A stretch of DNA of 19,762 bases from REDI01 sp964586865 (GTDB taxonomy: Bacteria > Myxococcota_A > UBA796 > GCA-2862545). Position 1 is the first letter of the stretch; each line of letters starts with the position of its first letter. The translations under genes were made by a program, and so were the position numbers. This document shows positions 1 to 8,191 of this stretch, piece by piece. Under the pieces are notes generated by a model. That model was given only the letters and a program-made list of their open reading frames with translations. It made no database searches and had not been told where the DNA came from. Where the stretch lies: assembly GCA_964586865.1 (NCBI GenBank), contig CAZPJM010000062.1, forward strand, positions 1 to 19,762. The letters run 5' to 3'.

Positions 1-1
1 C

Positions 2-2005
2 CTGCCCGCCGATCGCAGCCTCGCGCCGGACGAGGCGTGGGCCAGCTCCCGGGCCTGCCGGGCGTGCCACCCGGATGCCTGGTCCACCTGGCACGACAGC
101 TACCACCGCACCATGACCCAGCGGGCCAGCCCCCACGCCGTGCTGGCTCCCTGGGAGGGCACCCTCGAGGCCGACGGCCGGACCTACCACCTGCGGCGCG
201 ACGGCGAGCGCTTCCTGGTGGATGTCCCGGCTCCGGGGACCACCGGCGCGTCCCCCGAGGACCGCCGCACCGTTCCGGTGGTCATGACCACCGGCTCGCA
301 TCACCTCCAGCTGTACTGGATCCCGCTTCCCTGGGCGGACGCCGCCGACGCCCCGGGGGCGTGGGAGGCCTTCCGGGCCCACTGCGCCGACTGCCACGAC
401 GCGGGCGACGAGGCCGCCCCGGTCTCCATGCCCCGGGCCCACACCGTCGGGGACGTCCAGGTCCACGAGCGCGTCACGGTCCGTCCACCCCGTCTGGTGG
501 GCGGAGGCCTCACCCCGCCCCAGGTCCGGGACGTGCTGGACGATCCGGCCCACCGCGCCCTGCACGATCCCCTCGACCGCGAGACCCGCGCCGCCGTCGA
601 GGCGTGGACCATCCAGGTCCAGGCCCCCGGGCGCCTCCAGCAGTTCCCCTTCGGCTGGTGGATCCGGGAGGGCCGATGGGTCCATGAGGAGGACACCTTC
701 CTCCAGCCCGCCGAGGAGGGCCCGAGCCACGAGCCCTGGGAGCAGACCTGGTCCGAGGCCTGCGACCAGTGCCACAGCGTCGGCCCCGAGACCACCTTCC
801 GCCCCGAGGGGCCCCACCGCGACGCGCGCGTGGCCGAGCTGGGCATCGCCTGTGAGGCCTGCCACGGACCCGCCCGCGCCCACGCGGAGCGCTACCGCGA
901 CCCGCTCGCCCGCTATGTGGAGCGTCTCGACGGCGATCCCGCCGAGGACATCGTCAACCCGGCGAGGCTCCCGCCGGACCGGGCCACCGCGGTCTGCGCT
1001 CAGTGCCACGCCGAGCTCGTCCACCACGACCCCGAGCACGGCCGCTTCCAGGTCGGCGAGCCCCTCGACCGGTGGGCCCGCCTGCTCACCTACGAGACGC
1101 CGCCCTACCCGGACTGGCTCCAGCCCCTCGTGGACGACGACCCCCGGGTGCTGGCCAATGCCTTCTGGCGGGACGGGACCCTCCGGGTGGCGGGGCGCAA
1201 CACCAATGGCATGGCCCTCTCCGGGTGCGCCACCCGGGGCGAGATGAGCTGCCTGACCTGCCATGACATGCACGGCGCCGATCCCGACGACCAGCTCCGC
1301 CCCGCCGCCACCGGCGACGCGGTCTGCTCCGAGTGCCACCCCGACGTGGCCAAAGCCGGCGAGGCCCACACCCACCACCCCCCGGACAGCCCGGGTGCGC
1401 GGTGCATGAACTGCCACATGCCCCACACCACCCTCGGCCTGCTCGGTGCCATGCGCAGCCACCGGATCGACAGCCCCAGCGCCGACCGGGCCCATCGCAC
1501 CGGCCGCCCCGACGCCTGCAGCCTGTGCCACCTGGACCGGCCCCTGACGTGGACGGCTGGCCACCTGGCGGACTGGTATGGGCAGCCCGCCCCGCGGATC
1601 GGGGGCGACGGCCGCGCGGCGGCGGTGGACGGGCTCCTCCGGGGCGACGCGGCCCAGCGGGCGGTCTGGGCGTGGCACCTGGGGTGGGCCCCGGCCCGCG
1701 AGGCGTCGGGGGAGGACTGGCAGCCCGCCCTCCTCGCCCACACCCTCGACGATCCCTACGCGGCCGTCCGGGCCATCGCCGGCCAGTCCCTGAAGCGGCA
1801 CCCGGGCTACGAGGGCGTCGACTACGACTTCACCGCCCCCCCCGAGCAGCGCCGTGCCCGGGCTCGGGAGGTGCTCGAGCGGTGGTCGGCCACCGAGCCG
1901 GCCTCCCGCCCCACCGTCCTCGTGGGACCGGACGGCCTCGACGAAGACCTGATCCGGCTCATGCAGCTGGTGCGGGACGACCGGCCGGTGATCGTGGCCG
2001 AGTAG
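2..2005 (+). CDS. Multiheme c-type cytochrome (nine CXXCH motifs), 5'-truncated
   Basis: Periplasmic electron-transfer protein, incomplete at its N-terminus: the frame is open to the left edge, and a heme motif (CRACH, bases 56-70) lies before the first in-frame ATG at 113, so that ATG is not the true start. 667 codons are visible. Nine CXXCH heme-attachment motifs begin at bases 56, 383, 761, 851, 995, 1250, 1325, 1403 and 1517. The first is followed by W and by Ser-Tyr-His, as in cytochrome c554-type domains. The seventh and eighth form a doubled pair (CSECH...HTHH...CMNCHMPH), typical of NrfA/doubled-CXXCH cytochromes. The last 110 residues lack hemes and include a helical stretch that could be HEAT-like. 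The signal peptide is presumably off the left edge. Redox partner and substrate are unknown. It ends 4 bp from the stop of a convergent membrane-protein gene. Confidence 0.93.
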   Translation: MPADRSLAPDEAWASSRACRACHPDAWSTWHDSYHRTMTQRASPHAVLAPWEGTLEADGRTYHLRRDGERFLVDVPAPGTTGASPEDRRTVPVVMTTGSHHLQLYWIPLPWADAADAPGAWEAFRAHCADCHDAGDEAAPVSMPRAHTVGDVQVHERVTVRPPRLVGGGLTPPQVRDVLDDPAHRALHDPLDRETRAAVEAWTIQVQAPGRLQQFPFGWWIREGRWVHEEDTFLQPAEEGPSHEPWEQTWSEACDQCHSVGPETTFRPEGPHRDARVAELGIACEACHGPARAHAERYRDPLARYVERLDGDPAEDIVNPARLPPDRATAVCAQCHAELVHHDPEHGRFQVGEPLDRWARLLTYETPPYPDWLQPLVDDDPRVLANAFWRDGTLRVAGRNTNGMALSGCATRGEMSCLTCHDMHGADPDDQLRPAATGDAVCSECHPDVAKAGEAHTHHPPDSPGARCMNCHMPHTTLGLLGAMRSHRIDSPSADRAHRTGRPDACSLCHLDRPLTWTAGHLADWYGQPAPRIGGDGRAAAVDGLLRGDAAQRAVWAWHLGWAPAREASGEDWQPALLAHTLDDPYAAVRAIAGQSLKRHPGYEGVDYDFTAPPEQRRARAREVLERWSATEPASRPTVLVGPDGLDEDLIRLMQLVRDDRPVIVAE

Positions 2006-2009
2006 GGAC

Positions 2010-2423
2010 TCACGCCCGGAACGCCGCCACCGCCGCCCCCGACACCCCGACCAGCAGGGCGAGCCCGCCCACGGGCACCAGCAGGATCCCGAGCCCCGGA
2101 TCCGTGCCGTGCAGCCACAGCCCGCCCAGCAGGAAGCCCGCCGGGAGAAGCACCGTGGCCGCGCGGATCCCCCAGGACGCCACCCGCGCCGGCGACCCGG
2201 ACGACAGGTGCCCCGAGGTGGCGGCGAGGGCCAGGTTCACCAGGCCCAGCAGCGTGCCGTGGGCGTGGCCCAGGGTGAGGAGGAGGCGGCGGTTCTCGGC
2301 GCCCACGTCCAGGTACCAGGCCACCTTGAAACCGTGGAGGGCCTCGAGGACCAGGCCGAGGCTCAGGAAGACCGCCAGCGCCACCCACCCGAAGCGGGCG
2401 TGGGTCCGGGCCAGGCCATCCAT
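2010..2423 (-). CDS. Small polytopic membrane protein, function unknown
   Basis: This 137-residue protein has about four hydrophobic segments (roughly residues 12-30, 48-68, 82-103 and 112-134) and so should be an inner-membrane protein. It has an LHGFKVAWYLD segment and a histidine pair (GHAHG) near the second helix, which could bind metal or heme, but I cannot name a family. The ATG at 2423 has a GGAGGT ribosome-binding site close upstream. The gene follows the lipoprotein gene at 2473-3273 by 49 bp on the same strand, so the two may be cotranscribed. Its stop lies 4 bp from that of the multiheme cytochrome; this is convergent placement and no proof of shared function. Reality as a gene is supported by the membrane pattern and the ribosome-binding site. 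Confidence 0.75.
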   Translation of the reverse strand: MDGLARTHARFGWVALAVFLSLGLVLEALHGFKVAWYLDVGAENRRLLLTLGHAHGTLLGLVNLALAATSGHLSSGSPARVASWGIRAATVLLPAGFLLGGLWLHGTDPGLGILLVPVGGLALLVGVSGAAVAAFRA

Positions 2424-2472
2424 GCCACCTCCGGCCGGCCCGTTAACCCGCGGCGTCAGCCCGACAGGCCGG

Positions 2473-3273
2473 TCAGTCCTCGCGGACCTGGCGCAGGGCG
2501 GTGATCTGCCGGGTGATCACCTCGTAGTCGTCGCCGCGCGCCCGGGCCTCGCCCACGTTCTGGTGGCCCACATAGAGCTCGAGGGTGTCGGCGCCGAGCT
2601 CGTCGAGCTGGTCCCACACGCCGTTGTCGATGCGGAAGGAGGTCAGTCCGGTGGTGGTGCAGGTGAGGACCTGGCGGACCTGGCCGCCGTTGACCTGCCG
2701 GAGCTGGACGAAGCTCTCGTCCCATCCCGAGGCGGTCCACGAGACCTCGACGGGGTTGCCGCGCTGGAGCGTGCGCTCCCACTCGTCCTCGCGCGAGCCG
2801 TCCAGGTAGACCAGCCCGGCCTCGCCTGTCGCGGGGCTCCGGACCCCCTCCAGCGGCCCGGCCTCACGGAGGATGAGCCCGTCCCCCGCGAAGTCCGACA
2901 CCGTCTCACAGCCGCCCGCCGGGCTGTTCCGGTCGGTCCAGAGGCCCGTGGTCGCCGGATCGAGCCGGCCATCGGTCCCGGCCAGCTCCCACCGGGGCTC
3001 GCCGTCGAGGCGGGGGATCGCCTCGCCCTCGACGCGGTTCTCCTCGGGGAAGAGGCGGGTCTCGAGGGAGCAGCTCTGGACCCCCGCCGGGAGGGAACGA
3101 TCGGGGAGGGCGCCCGGTGCGTACTCGAGGCTCACCTGGACGCTCTCGACACCCAGCCACTCCTGGCCAGACCAGTCGCAGGTGTTGGTGAAGAGCGTAC
3201 CGACGAGCCGGCCCTCGGTGCCGCCGCCGCAGGCGACGAGGACGAGGACGAGGGGGACGAGGGGTCGGATCAC
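2473..3273 (-). CDS. Predicted lipoprotein, function unknown
   Basis: A 266-residue exported protein. It starts at a GTG (3273-3271) preceded by GGGAGG. Residues 1-15 form a short lipoprotein signal peptide with a hydrophobic Val/Leu core and a lipobox ending Leu-Val-Ala-Cys15. The Cys is followed by Gly-Gly-Gly, so there is no inner-membrane-retention Asp at +2. The mature part is beta-rich and polar, with further Cys at Asn-Thr-Cys-Asp-Trp, Gln-Ser-Cys, Gly-Gly-Cys-Glu and Leu-Thr-Cys, which could form disulfides. No catalytic motif or known domain is recognised. It is transcribed away from pckA across a 142-bp divergent region and lies upstream of the small membrane-protein gene. Export and lipidation are well supported; the function is unknown. 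Confidence 0.85.
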   Translation of the reverse strand: MIRPLVPLVLVLVACGGGTEGRLVGTLFTNTCDWSGQEWLGVESVQVSLEYAPGALPDRSLPAGVQSCSLETRLFPEENRVEGEAIPRLDGEPRWELAGTDGRLDPATTGLWTDRNSPAGGCETVSDFAGDGLILREAGPLEGVRSPATGEAGLVYLDGSREDEWERTLQRGNPVEVSWTASGWDESFVQLRQVNGGQVRQVLTCTTTGLTSFRIDNGVWDQLDELGADTLELYVGHQNVGEARARGDDYEVITRQITALRQVRED

Positions 3274-3415
3274 GGAGCCTCCCAGGAACGAGGTCGTATC
3301 GGCCCGGGCGACGGGGCGGGGTCACCCCTTCGTCAAACGCGGGACATGGCCCGCGCGGGGCTGCCCACGAACGGTGGGCCGCATTACACGATGGACCCCG
3401 CCCGGAGGTGCCCCC
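3274..3415. other. Divergent intergenic region, lipoprotein / pckA
   Basis: This 142-bp region must carry promoters for both directions. It contains a short inverted repeat, GGGGT-C-ACCCC (3318-3328), which could be an operator. A TACGAC that could serve as a minus-strand -10 lies about 17 bases before the lipoprotein start, but no partner -35 is at the right distance. I see no convincing plus-strand -10/-35 pair for pckA. Confidence 0.35.
3404..3408 (+). promoter_or_regulatory. Ribosome-binding site that sets the pckA start
   Basis: A perfect GGAGG lies seven bases before the GTG at 3416. The open frame extends upstream to 2873, but this site and the family's N-terminal sequence show that the GTG at 3416 is the start. 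Confidence 0.75.
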
Positions 3416-5089
3416 GTGTCCGCCGAACACCCCTTCGTCGATCCGCGCGAGCTGGTGCGCCAGGCCGGCGTCCAGCCCTCGGGCATCGTGCTCCGCAACC
3501 CAGGGGTGCACGCCCTGTACGACCTGGCCGTCCAGGCGGGCCAGGCGACGGTCCTCGCCAACGGAGCCCTCCGCCAGGACACGAGCCCCTACTTCGGCCG
3601 GGCGGCGCGCTCGTCCTTCTACGTGCGCGATCCCTCCATCCAGGTCGAGGGGCGCGGCCTCGACGAGCTCATCGCCTGGGGCAACCCGGCGGCCCACGCC
3701 TTCGACAACATGCCCATCCCCCTGGCCACCTGGGACAAGCTGCTGGCCCGGGTCAAGGAGCACCTCTCCGACGCGGACCGCCTCTTCGTCAACGACGGCT
3801 GGTCCGGACGCACCGCGCGCACCCGCCTGCCCGTTCGCGTCATCACCGACCGGGCCGTGGGCGCCCTCTTCGCCCACAACATCTTCCTCCGGCCCGACCG
3901 CGACGAGCTCATCGGGTTCGAGCCGGGCTGGACCCTCCTCCACGCCCCCGATGTCCAGGCCGACGCCGAGGACCGGACCAACGGCGAGGCCTTCATCCTC
4001 ACCCACCTGGGCCTGGGGATGACCATCGTGGGGGGCACCCGGTACAATGGGCAGATCAAGAAGGCCATCTTCGCGGTCCAGAACCTGCGCCTGCCGCTGA
4101 AGGGGATCCTCACCATGCACGCCGGCGCCAGCGAGGGCGACAGTGGCCGCTGCGCCATCCACGCCGGGCTCTCGGGCACGGGCAAGACCACCCTCTCCAA
4201 CACGGGCCACCCCGTGGCCGACGACCAGATCGTGGTGGACATCGAGGACGAGCCCGACCGGGTGATCACCAACATGGAGGGCGGTCAGTACGCCAAGACG
4301 GAGAACCTCCGCCGGGACAAGGAGCCCGAGGTCTACGATGCCATCCGGTACGGCACCACCGCCGAGAACCTGAAGGTCGGCCCGGATGGGCATCCCGACT
4401 TCTCCGACAGCTCCATCACGGCCAACGGCCGCGTGGGCTATCCGCTCGAGTACGTACCCACCGCCAAGGCCTCCGGCGCCAGCAAGGCCCCGGACTGCAT
4501 CACCTTCCTGACCGCCGATGGCTTCGGCGTCCTGCCGCCCCTCTCGCGCCTCTCCACCCCCGCGGCCATGGCCCACTTCGCCCTCGGCTTCACCTCGAAG
4601 ATGCCCGGAACCGAGAAGCACATCACCGAGCCGGTGCCGACGTTCTCGGCCTTCTTCGGTCTGCCCTTCATGCCGCTGAAGCCGCGGTACTACACCGACC
4701 TGCTGGCCCGGGTCATCGAGCACGGCGCGACCCAGGTCTGGCTGGTGAACACGGGCTGGCTGGGTCCGGCGCGGCCGGGGCGCAAGCGCGTGGACATCCT
4801 GGTGAGCAAGGCCATCATCAATGCGGTCCGAGACGGTCACGTGGACCTCTCGGAGGACAACTTCACCTATGACGCGCGCTTCCGGCTCGAGGTGCCGCGC
4901 GAGGTGCCCGGGGTGGATCCCCAGCTCCTCGATCCCCGGAACGCCTGGGAGGACAGCGCGGCCTACGAGGAGACGGCCGACAAGCTCGCCGCCATCTTCG
5001 CCGGCCAGGCGGCCACCATGGATCTGCCGCCCGAGGTCCGCGCCGCGGTGCCCGAGCCCCTCCGTCGGCGGGACGACCCCGCCCGGTAG
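3416..5089 (+). CDS. pckA: Phosphoenolpyruvate carboxykinase (ATP), divergent
   Basis: Cytosolic enzyme converting oxaloacetate and ATP to phosphoenolpyruvate, ADP and CO2, the entry step of gluconeogenesis. At 557 residues it is close to the usual 530-540. Motifs in order: GGTRYNGQIKK with the metal-ligand lysine pair 215-216; LKGILTMH with His235; the P-loop GLSGTGKTTLS at 251-261; the kinase-2 Asp pair at 269-270; GFGVLPPLSRL; GTEKHITEPVPTFSA; and LVNTGW. These are ATP-type signatures, not GTP-type. Two normally strict segments differ: the substrate-binding GRSPKDK is GRAARSS here (Arg62 kept), and DDEH is DDQI (both Asp kept). The fold and nucleotide site look intact, so I call it active but divergent. 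It is probably monocistronic, followed by a small hairpin and a 13-bp tandem repeat, then a convergent gene. No clear promoter was found upstream. Confidence 0.95.
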   Translation: MSAEHPFVDPRELVRQAGVQPSGIVLRNPGVHALYDLAVQAGQATVLANGALRQDTSPYFGRAARSSFYVRDPSIQVEGRGLDELIAWGNPAAHAFDNMPIPLATWDKLLARVKEHLSDADRLFVNDGWSGRTARTRLPVRVITDRAVGALFAHNIFLRPDRDELIGFEPGWTLLHAPDVQADAEDRTNGEAFILTHLGLGMTIVGGTRYNGQIKKAIFAVQNLRLPLKGILTMHAGASEGDSGRCAIHAGLSGTGKTTLSNTGHPVADDQIVVDIEDEPDRVITNMEGGQYAKTENLRRDKEPEVYDAIRYGTTAENLKVGPDGHPDFSDSSITANGRVGYPLEYVPTAKASGASKAPDCITFLTADGFGVLPPLSRLSTPAAMAHFALGFTSKMPGTEKHITEPVPTFSAFFGLPFMPLKPRYYTDLLARVIEHGATQVWLVNTGWLGPARPGRKRVDILVSKAIINAVRDGHVDLSEDNFTYDARFRLEVPREVPGVDPQLLDPRNAWEDSAAYEETADKLAAIFAGQAATMDLPPEVRAAVPEPLRRRDDPAR

Positions 5090-5107
5090 CCGCCCGTCTT
5101 CGGCGGT
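5089..5107 (+). terminator. Weak hairpin directly after pckA
   Basis: CCGCC (5090-5094) pairs with GGCGG (5102-5106) around a seven-base loop, with a possible G-T closing pair. It starts on the pckA stop codon. There is no T-tract, so it is at most a weak or factor-assisted terminator. Confidence 0.25.
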
Positions 5108-5136
5108 CGTCCTCGGCGGTCGTCCTCGGCGGTCGT
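5095..5136. repeat. 13-bp tandem repeat, three copies plus a partial
   Basis: The unit CGTCCTCGGCGGT occurs at 5095-5107 (one mismatch), 5108-5120 and 5121-5133, followed by a partial CGT. It fills much of the 85-bp gap between the convergent stops of pckA and the creatininase gene. A 13-bp unit is not a whole number of codons, which fits a non-coding repeat produced by slippage. Confidence 0.85.
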
Positions 5137-5174
5137 GGAGGGGCGGCCCGCGCGCGGCTCCGGACGGTCGCGCC

Positions 5175-6119
5175 CTACCAAATCTGGCGGTTGGGCCCGG
5201 CCAGGCGCTCGAAGAGCCAGTAGAGGCCGCGACTCATGAGGACGTGGCGGAGGCCCCACAGCGGCGAGCGCGCCTCGGCCGGGGTGATGGTGCCGTCGAG
5301 GACGTCCTCGAGCGCCTCGGCGGCGTGGCCGGCCAGCACCTCGATGAAGCGGGCGCCCAGCTCGGCCGAGGCCCCGGCCGGTGCGCCGGCATAGGTGTGG
5401 GCCCCGAAGAAGCGGTAGCTGTCCAGGAAGGGGGCCAGCGGGCCCTTGCTGCCGCCGGTCTGCGCCCGCCAGTCCTCCATCGTCCACCGGGGCAGGGCGC
5501 TCGGGTCCCGCACCCGATCCCCCAGCAGGTGGAGCATCATGCTGGTCTCGACGTAGCCACCGTGGGCATCGCCGCGCAGGGCCTCCGGATCGGCCCCCTC
5601 GACGTGGGCCAGGACGTGGTCGAGGTCGTGCCCGCCGTCGCGGGTGAGGCGGGAGAGGAGGAGCGAGAACACGCTCATGGCCGCGGTCCCGTGCCGCCGG
5701 TTCACCCGGTGCAGGGCGTGCTCGATGGCCGAGATGTGGCGGGGCCCCCCGTGGAAGTTCCACACCCAGAGGTGCCGGAAGCCCTGGGCGCCCAGGGTGC
5801 GGCCCAGGTCCTCCAGGATCCGGCGGAGGGTGTGGGGCCGGAACTGGAGCGAGCCCACCGAGGGCAGCACGTCGGCGGCCATCCAGATCCCGGGCAGGTG
5901 GACGAAGGTCATCTCGGGGCGGCGCTGCTTCACGCGGCGGACGGTGGCCCGGAGCAGCCCCTCGGACTCGGCCAGGTCGGTGGTGAGGGGGAGGTGCGGA
6001 CCGTGGACCTCGAGGGGGGAGGCCGAGACCACCACCACGGTCCGGTCACGGTCGAGGGCGTCGACCTCGGGACCGGTGAGGTGGGTCCACTCGAGCAGGG
6101 TTTCGGGTGCGGCGTTCAC
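5175..6119 (-). CDS. Creatininase-family amidohydrolase
   Basis: A 314-residue, probably cytosolic metal-dependent hydrolase of the creatininase (creatinine amidohydrolase / MftE-like) family. Metal-ligand motifs are present: Glu37-Val-His39-Gly-Pro-His, Asp48 in LPLTTD, His123 in NFHGGPR, and His186 and Glu191 in GDAHGGYVETS. The usual two-metal site (Glu, His, Asp, His, Glu) can therefore be formed. It is longer than the usual roughly 250 residues, with a C-terminal extension of about 60 residues. The start is a GTG at 6119-6117 after a purine-rich stretch. It lies 78 bp downstream of a large unknown gene on the same strand and may be cotranscribed with it. No mycofactocin genes are visible, so an MftE role is not supported. 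Family members cleave diverse cyclic or linear amides, and the substrate is unknown. Confidence 0.9.
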   Translation of the reverse strand: MNAAPETLLEWTHLTGPEVDALDRDRTVVVVSASPLEVHGPHLPLTTDLAESEGLLRATVRRVKQRRPEMTFVHLPGIWMAADVLPSVGSLQFRPHTLRRILEDLGRTLGAQGFRHLWVWNFHGGPRHISAIEHALHRVNRRHGTAAMSVFSLLLSRLTRDGGHDLDHVLAHVEGADPEALRGDAHGGYVETSMMLHLLGDRVRDPSALPRWTMEDWRAQTGGSKGPLAPFLDSYRFFGAHTYAGAPAGASAELGARFIEVLAGHAAEALEDVLDGTITPAEARSPLWGLRHVLMSRGLYWLFERLAGPNRQIW

Positions 6120-6197
6120 AGGGCCTCTCTCCCGGCGAGGAGGGCCGGGTGCGGGGGGATGGGGTCGGGGCCGAGGGGCTCCGGGGTGCCCGGACGA

Positions 6198-7901
6198 TCA
6201 GGCGGACATGACCAGGAAGCCGCCGGCGCCGGCCGCCTTCTCGGCGAAGGTCACCCAGCTCTGCACCGTCTCGTTCGGGACGTTGCGCAGGCCCTCGACG
6301 ATGCTCTCGCACTCCTCGGGGGTCACGTGCCAGGGGTGATCGGCGGCGAACTTGAAGAGCGGCGGCTTGCCGTTGGGGCCCCGCACGCGCCGGTCCCGGG
6401 CGGTCAGGCGCATCCAGGTGGCCTGCCAGCTCTCGTAGCTGGGGGAGGAGGTGGGGGGCGGCTCGTCGACCCGCATCCGGCGGCAGACCCGGTTGGTCCA
6501 GCGGTTCAGGTCGGGGGTGCGCATGTCGGTGTCCACCACCCCCAGGTTCTTCATGACGTCCACCAGCGCGGCGAGCTCGTCGGAGGAGAGGCGGATGTCC
6601 AGATCCCCCTCGGGGCTGCGGAACTGCACCACGTCGGCCCCGTTGATGCGGAAGCTCATGGTGCCGGTGGCGTAGGGGTCGCCAGCGGGACGGAACAGGC
6701 CGACCTCGAGGGGGGCCTCGCAGACCAGCCGCGCCTCGCCGTGCAGGACGATCCGGAAGTCGCCCTCGATCTCGAGGTTGTCGAACCGGGCCTCGCGGGC
6801 CTGGGTCTTGCGGTTCTCGAACAGGACCACCGAGTGCTCGCCCACGTCGACGCGCTCGACGGTGACCGCATCGTGGGCGCTCACCCGCAGGACGAAGCCG
6901 TGGCAGGGCCCGCCCCGGTTCACGACGGTGAGGGGCTGGGTGAAGGGGCCGGGCCGCAGGTCGAGCTGGAACTCCTTGAGGGAGAGCACCGGCGGATCGG
7001 CGGCCTTGGGGGCCTCGCCGATGTGGACGTCGAGGGGCGAGGTGCTCCAGGCGCCCTCGGCGAAGGTGCCGACCACGGCCACACGCCCGTCGCAGACCAT
7101 GAAGCGGGAGCGGTCGGGGCTGACGCCGGTGGCCACGTCGACCTGGTCGAGTCCCCGGGTCGCGAGGCGCTCCAGGACCTCGAGGTTGGCCGGATCCACG
7201 CGCCGGACGCCGAACTCGCCCTCGAAGAGACCGGCGTGGAGGACGGAGCCGTCCGCGAGCACCTGGAGGGGGCCCTTGGCGCCGGTGGAGGTGACCGCGC
7301 CCCGGTGGGCTCCGGTGGGGCCGAAGCGGACGAGAACGCCCTCGCGGCCCTGGACCACGAGCTGCACCAGGAAGCCGGTGCGGGTGGCGATGGCGTCGAG
7401 CTGGACCTCGGGCTGGGTGGGGACCCGGATGGGCTGGGCCAGCTCGTCGGCGCCCTTGCGGAGGGCGGTGATGATGCCCGTGCCGTGATCGGCCAGGCAC
7501 ACCCCCCATGGGCTCGAGGTCAGGGTGACGCCGCGCTGGCCCTGCCCGAGCTTGCGGCCCCGGCTGAAGGGCGCATTGCCCGGGAGCCAAAGGTCGCGGA
7601 AGTCGGTGCGGACCGCCTTGGGGACGGCGAACTCCTGCCCCCACACCCAGCCCTCGTCGGCCTGGCGGAGCAGCATGAGGCGCGCACCGGCCCGTCGGGA
7701 CGGCATGCGGACGCCCACGACGCGGCCGTCGGGGCAGTGGGCCACGGCGACGCAGTCGGCCGGGACGGTGCTGCCGAGCACCCGGGCGCACCAGCGGGCC
7801 GAGGGGGCGCCGGCTTCGTGGTGGTGGGAGTCTTCCGTCTGTACCGTGAGCCCGTCGAGGGTCTCGATCACGTGGGTCGTTCCATCGGTCCAGACGCGCA
7901 T
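6198..7901 (-). CDS. Large uncharacterised protein, possible beta-propeller N-terminus
   Basis: A 567-residue protein I do not recognise. It starts at ATG (7901-7899) with GGGAGTGG just upstream. There is no signal peptide or membrane segment, so it is probably cytosolic. Residues 1 to about 290 are beta-rich, with repeated strand-turn units such as CPDGRVVGVR, VLADGSVLHAG and CDGRVAVVGTF, which suggest an irregular propeller; this is inference. A central segment (about 300-430) is also beta-rich. The last 140 residues are more helical, with two similar lead-ins (LSSDELAALVDVMKNL and VTPEECESIVEGLRNV), perhaps a duplicated helical module, and a conserved-looking WTNRVCRRMR and ESWQATWMRL between them. 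No catalytic motif is evident. It lies upstream of the creatininase gene and divergent from the response regulator. Confidence 0.8.
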   Translation of the reverse strand: MRVWTDGTTHVIETLDGLTVQTEDSHHHEAGAPSARWCARVLGSTVPADCVAVAHCPDGRVVGVRMPSRRAGARLMLLRQADEGWVWGQEFAVPKAVRTDFRDLWLPGNAPFSRGRKLGQGQRGVTLTSSPWGVCLADHGTGIITALRKGADELAQPIRVPTQPEVQLDAIATRTGFLVQLVVQGREGVLVRFGPTGAHRGAVTSTGAKGPLQVLADGSVLHAGLFEGEFGVRRVDPANLEVLERLATRGLDQVDVATGVSPDRSRFMVCDGRVAVVGTFAEGAWSTSPLDVHIGEAPKAADPPVLSLKEFQLDLRPGPFTQPLTVVNRGGPCHGFVLRVSAHDAVTVERVDVGEHSVVLFENRKTQAREARFDNLEIEGDFRIVLHGEARLVCEAPLEVGLFRPAGDPYATGTMSFRINGADVVQFRSPEGDLDIRLSSDELAALVDVMKNLGVVDTDMRTPDLNRWTNRVCRRMRVDEPPPTSSPSYESWQATWMRLTARDRRVRGPNGKPPLFKFAADHPWHVTPEECESIVEGLRNVPNETVQSWVTFAEKAAGAGGFLVMSA

Positions 7902-8191
7902 AGATCCACTCCCATCACACCAGCAGGCTGCGGGGGCCGCCGTTCCCGGCTTCGGGCCCGGCCCCGGACGCCGCGGGATCCGCCGCGTGCAGGGCCGCCG
8001 GAGGGCGCTCGTCCGAGCTTGCCCCCAGGTCCCGCCGAGGTAACACGGGCAGCTGTGAGATGGGGGACCGACCCGGTGTGGTCGGGTGGAGATTTCGTCA
8101 GCGTGGGGCCTCCTCCCGCCGCGGGGTCCTGGCTGGATACGGCTCCCCCCGAGGGTGTCGCGGGGCGTGCTAGGGTGGGGACGGAGGTGCG
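7902..8191. other. Divergent intergenic region, 290 bp
   Basis: Lies between the unknown 567-aa gene (minus) and the response regulator (plus). I see no ORF with a ribosome-binding site, no RNA gene and no long repeat. It holds an extended -10-like element near its right end (8168-8176). The stretch around 8080-8100 is locally more AT-rich than its surroundings, which could mark a regulatory site. Confidence 0.4.
8168..8176 (+). promoter_or_regulatory. Possible extended -10 element for the response regulator
   Basis: TGC-TAGGGT fits the TGnTAnnnT extended -10 pattern. No -35 is visible at 16-18 bp. A start point about seven bases downstream would fall on the GGAGG at 8183-8187 and leave a very short leader for the GTG at 8192. 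Confidence 0.3.

Noticed and set aside
113..115. ATG at 113 as the start of the multiheme cytochrome
   Set aside because: A CXXCH heme motif in the same frame lies upstream and the frame is open to the left edge.
1333..4872. A plus-strand open frame of 1179 codons across four genes
   Set aside because: It is a by-product of high GC, which removes stop codons. It is Pro/Arg/Gly-rich without domains, and real genes with motifs occupy the same bases in other frames.
5175..6119. Mycofactocin maturation peptidase MftE
   Set aside because: Only the general creatininase metal motifs are seen, and no mycofactocin genes are nearby.
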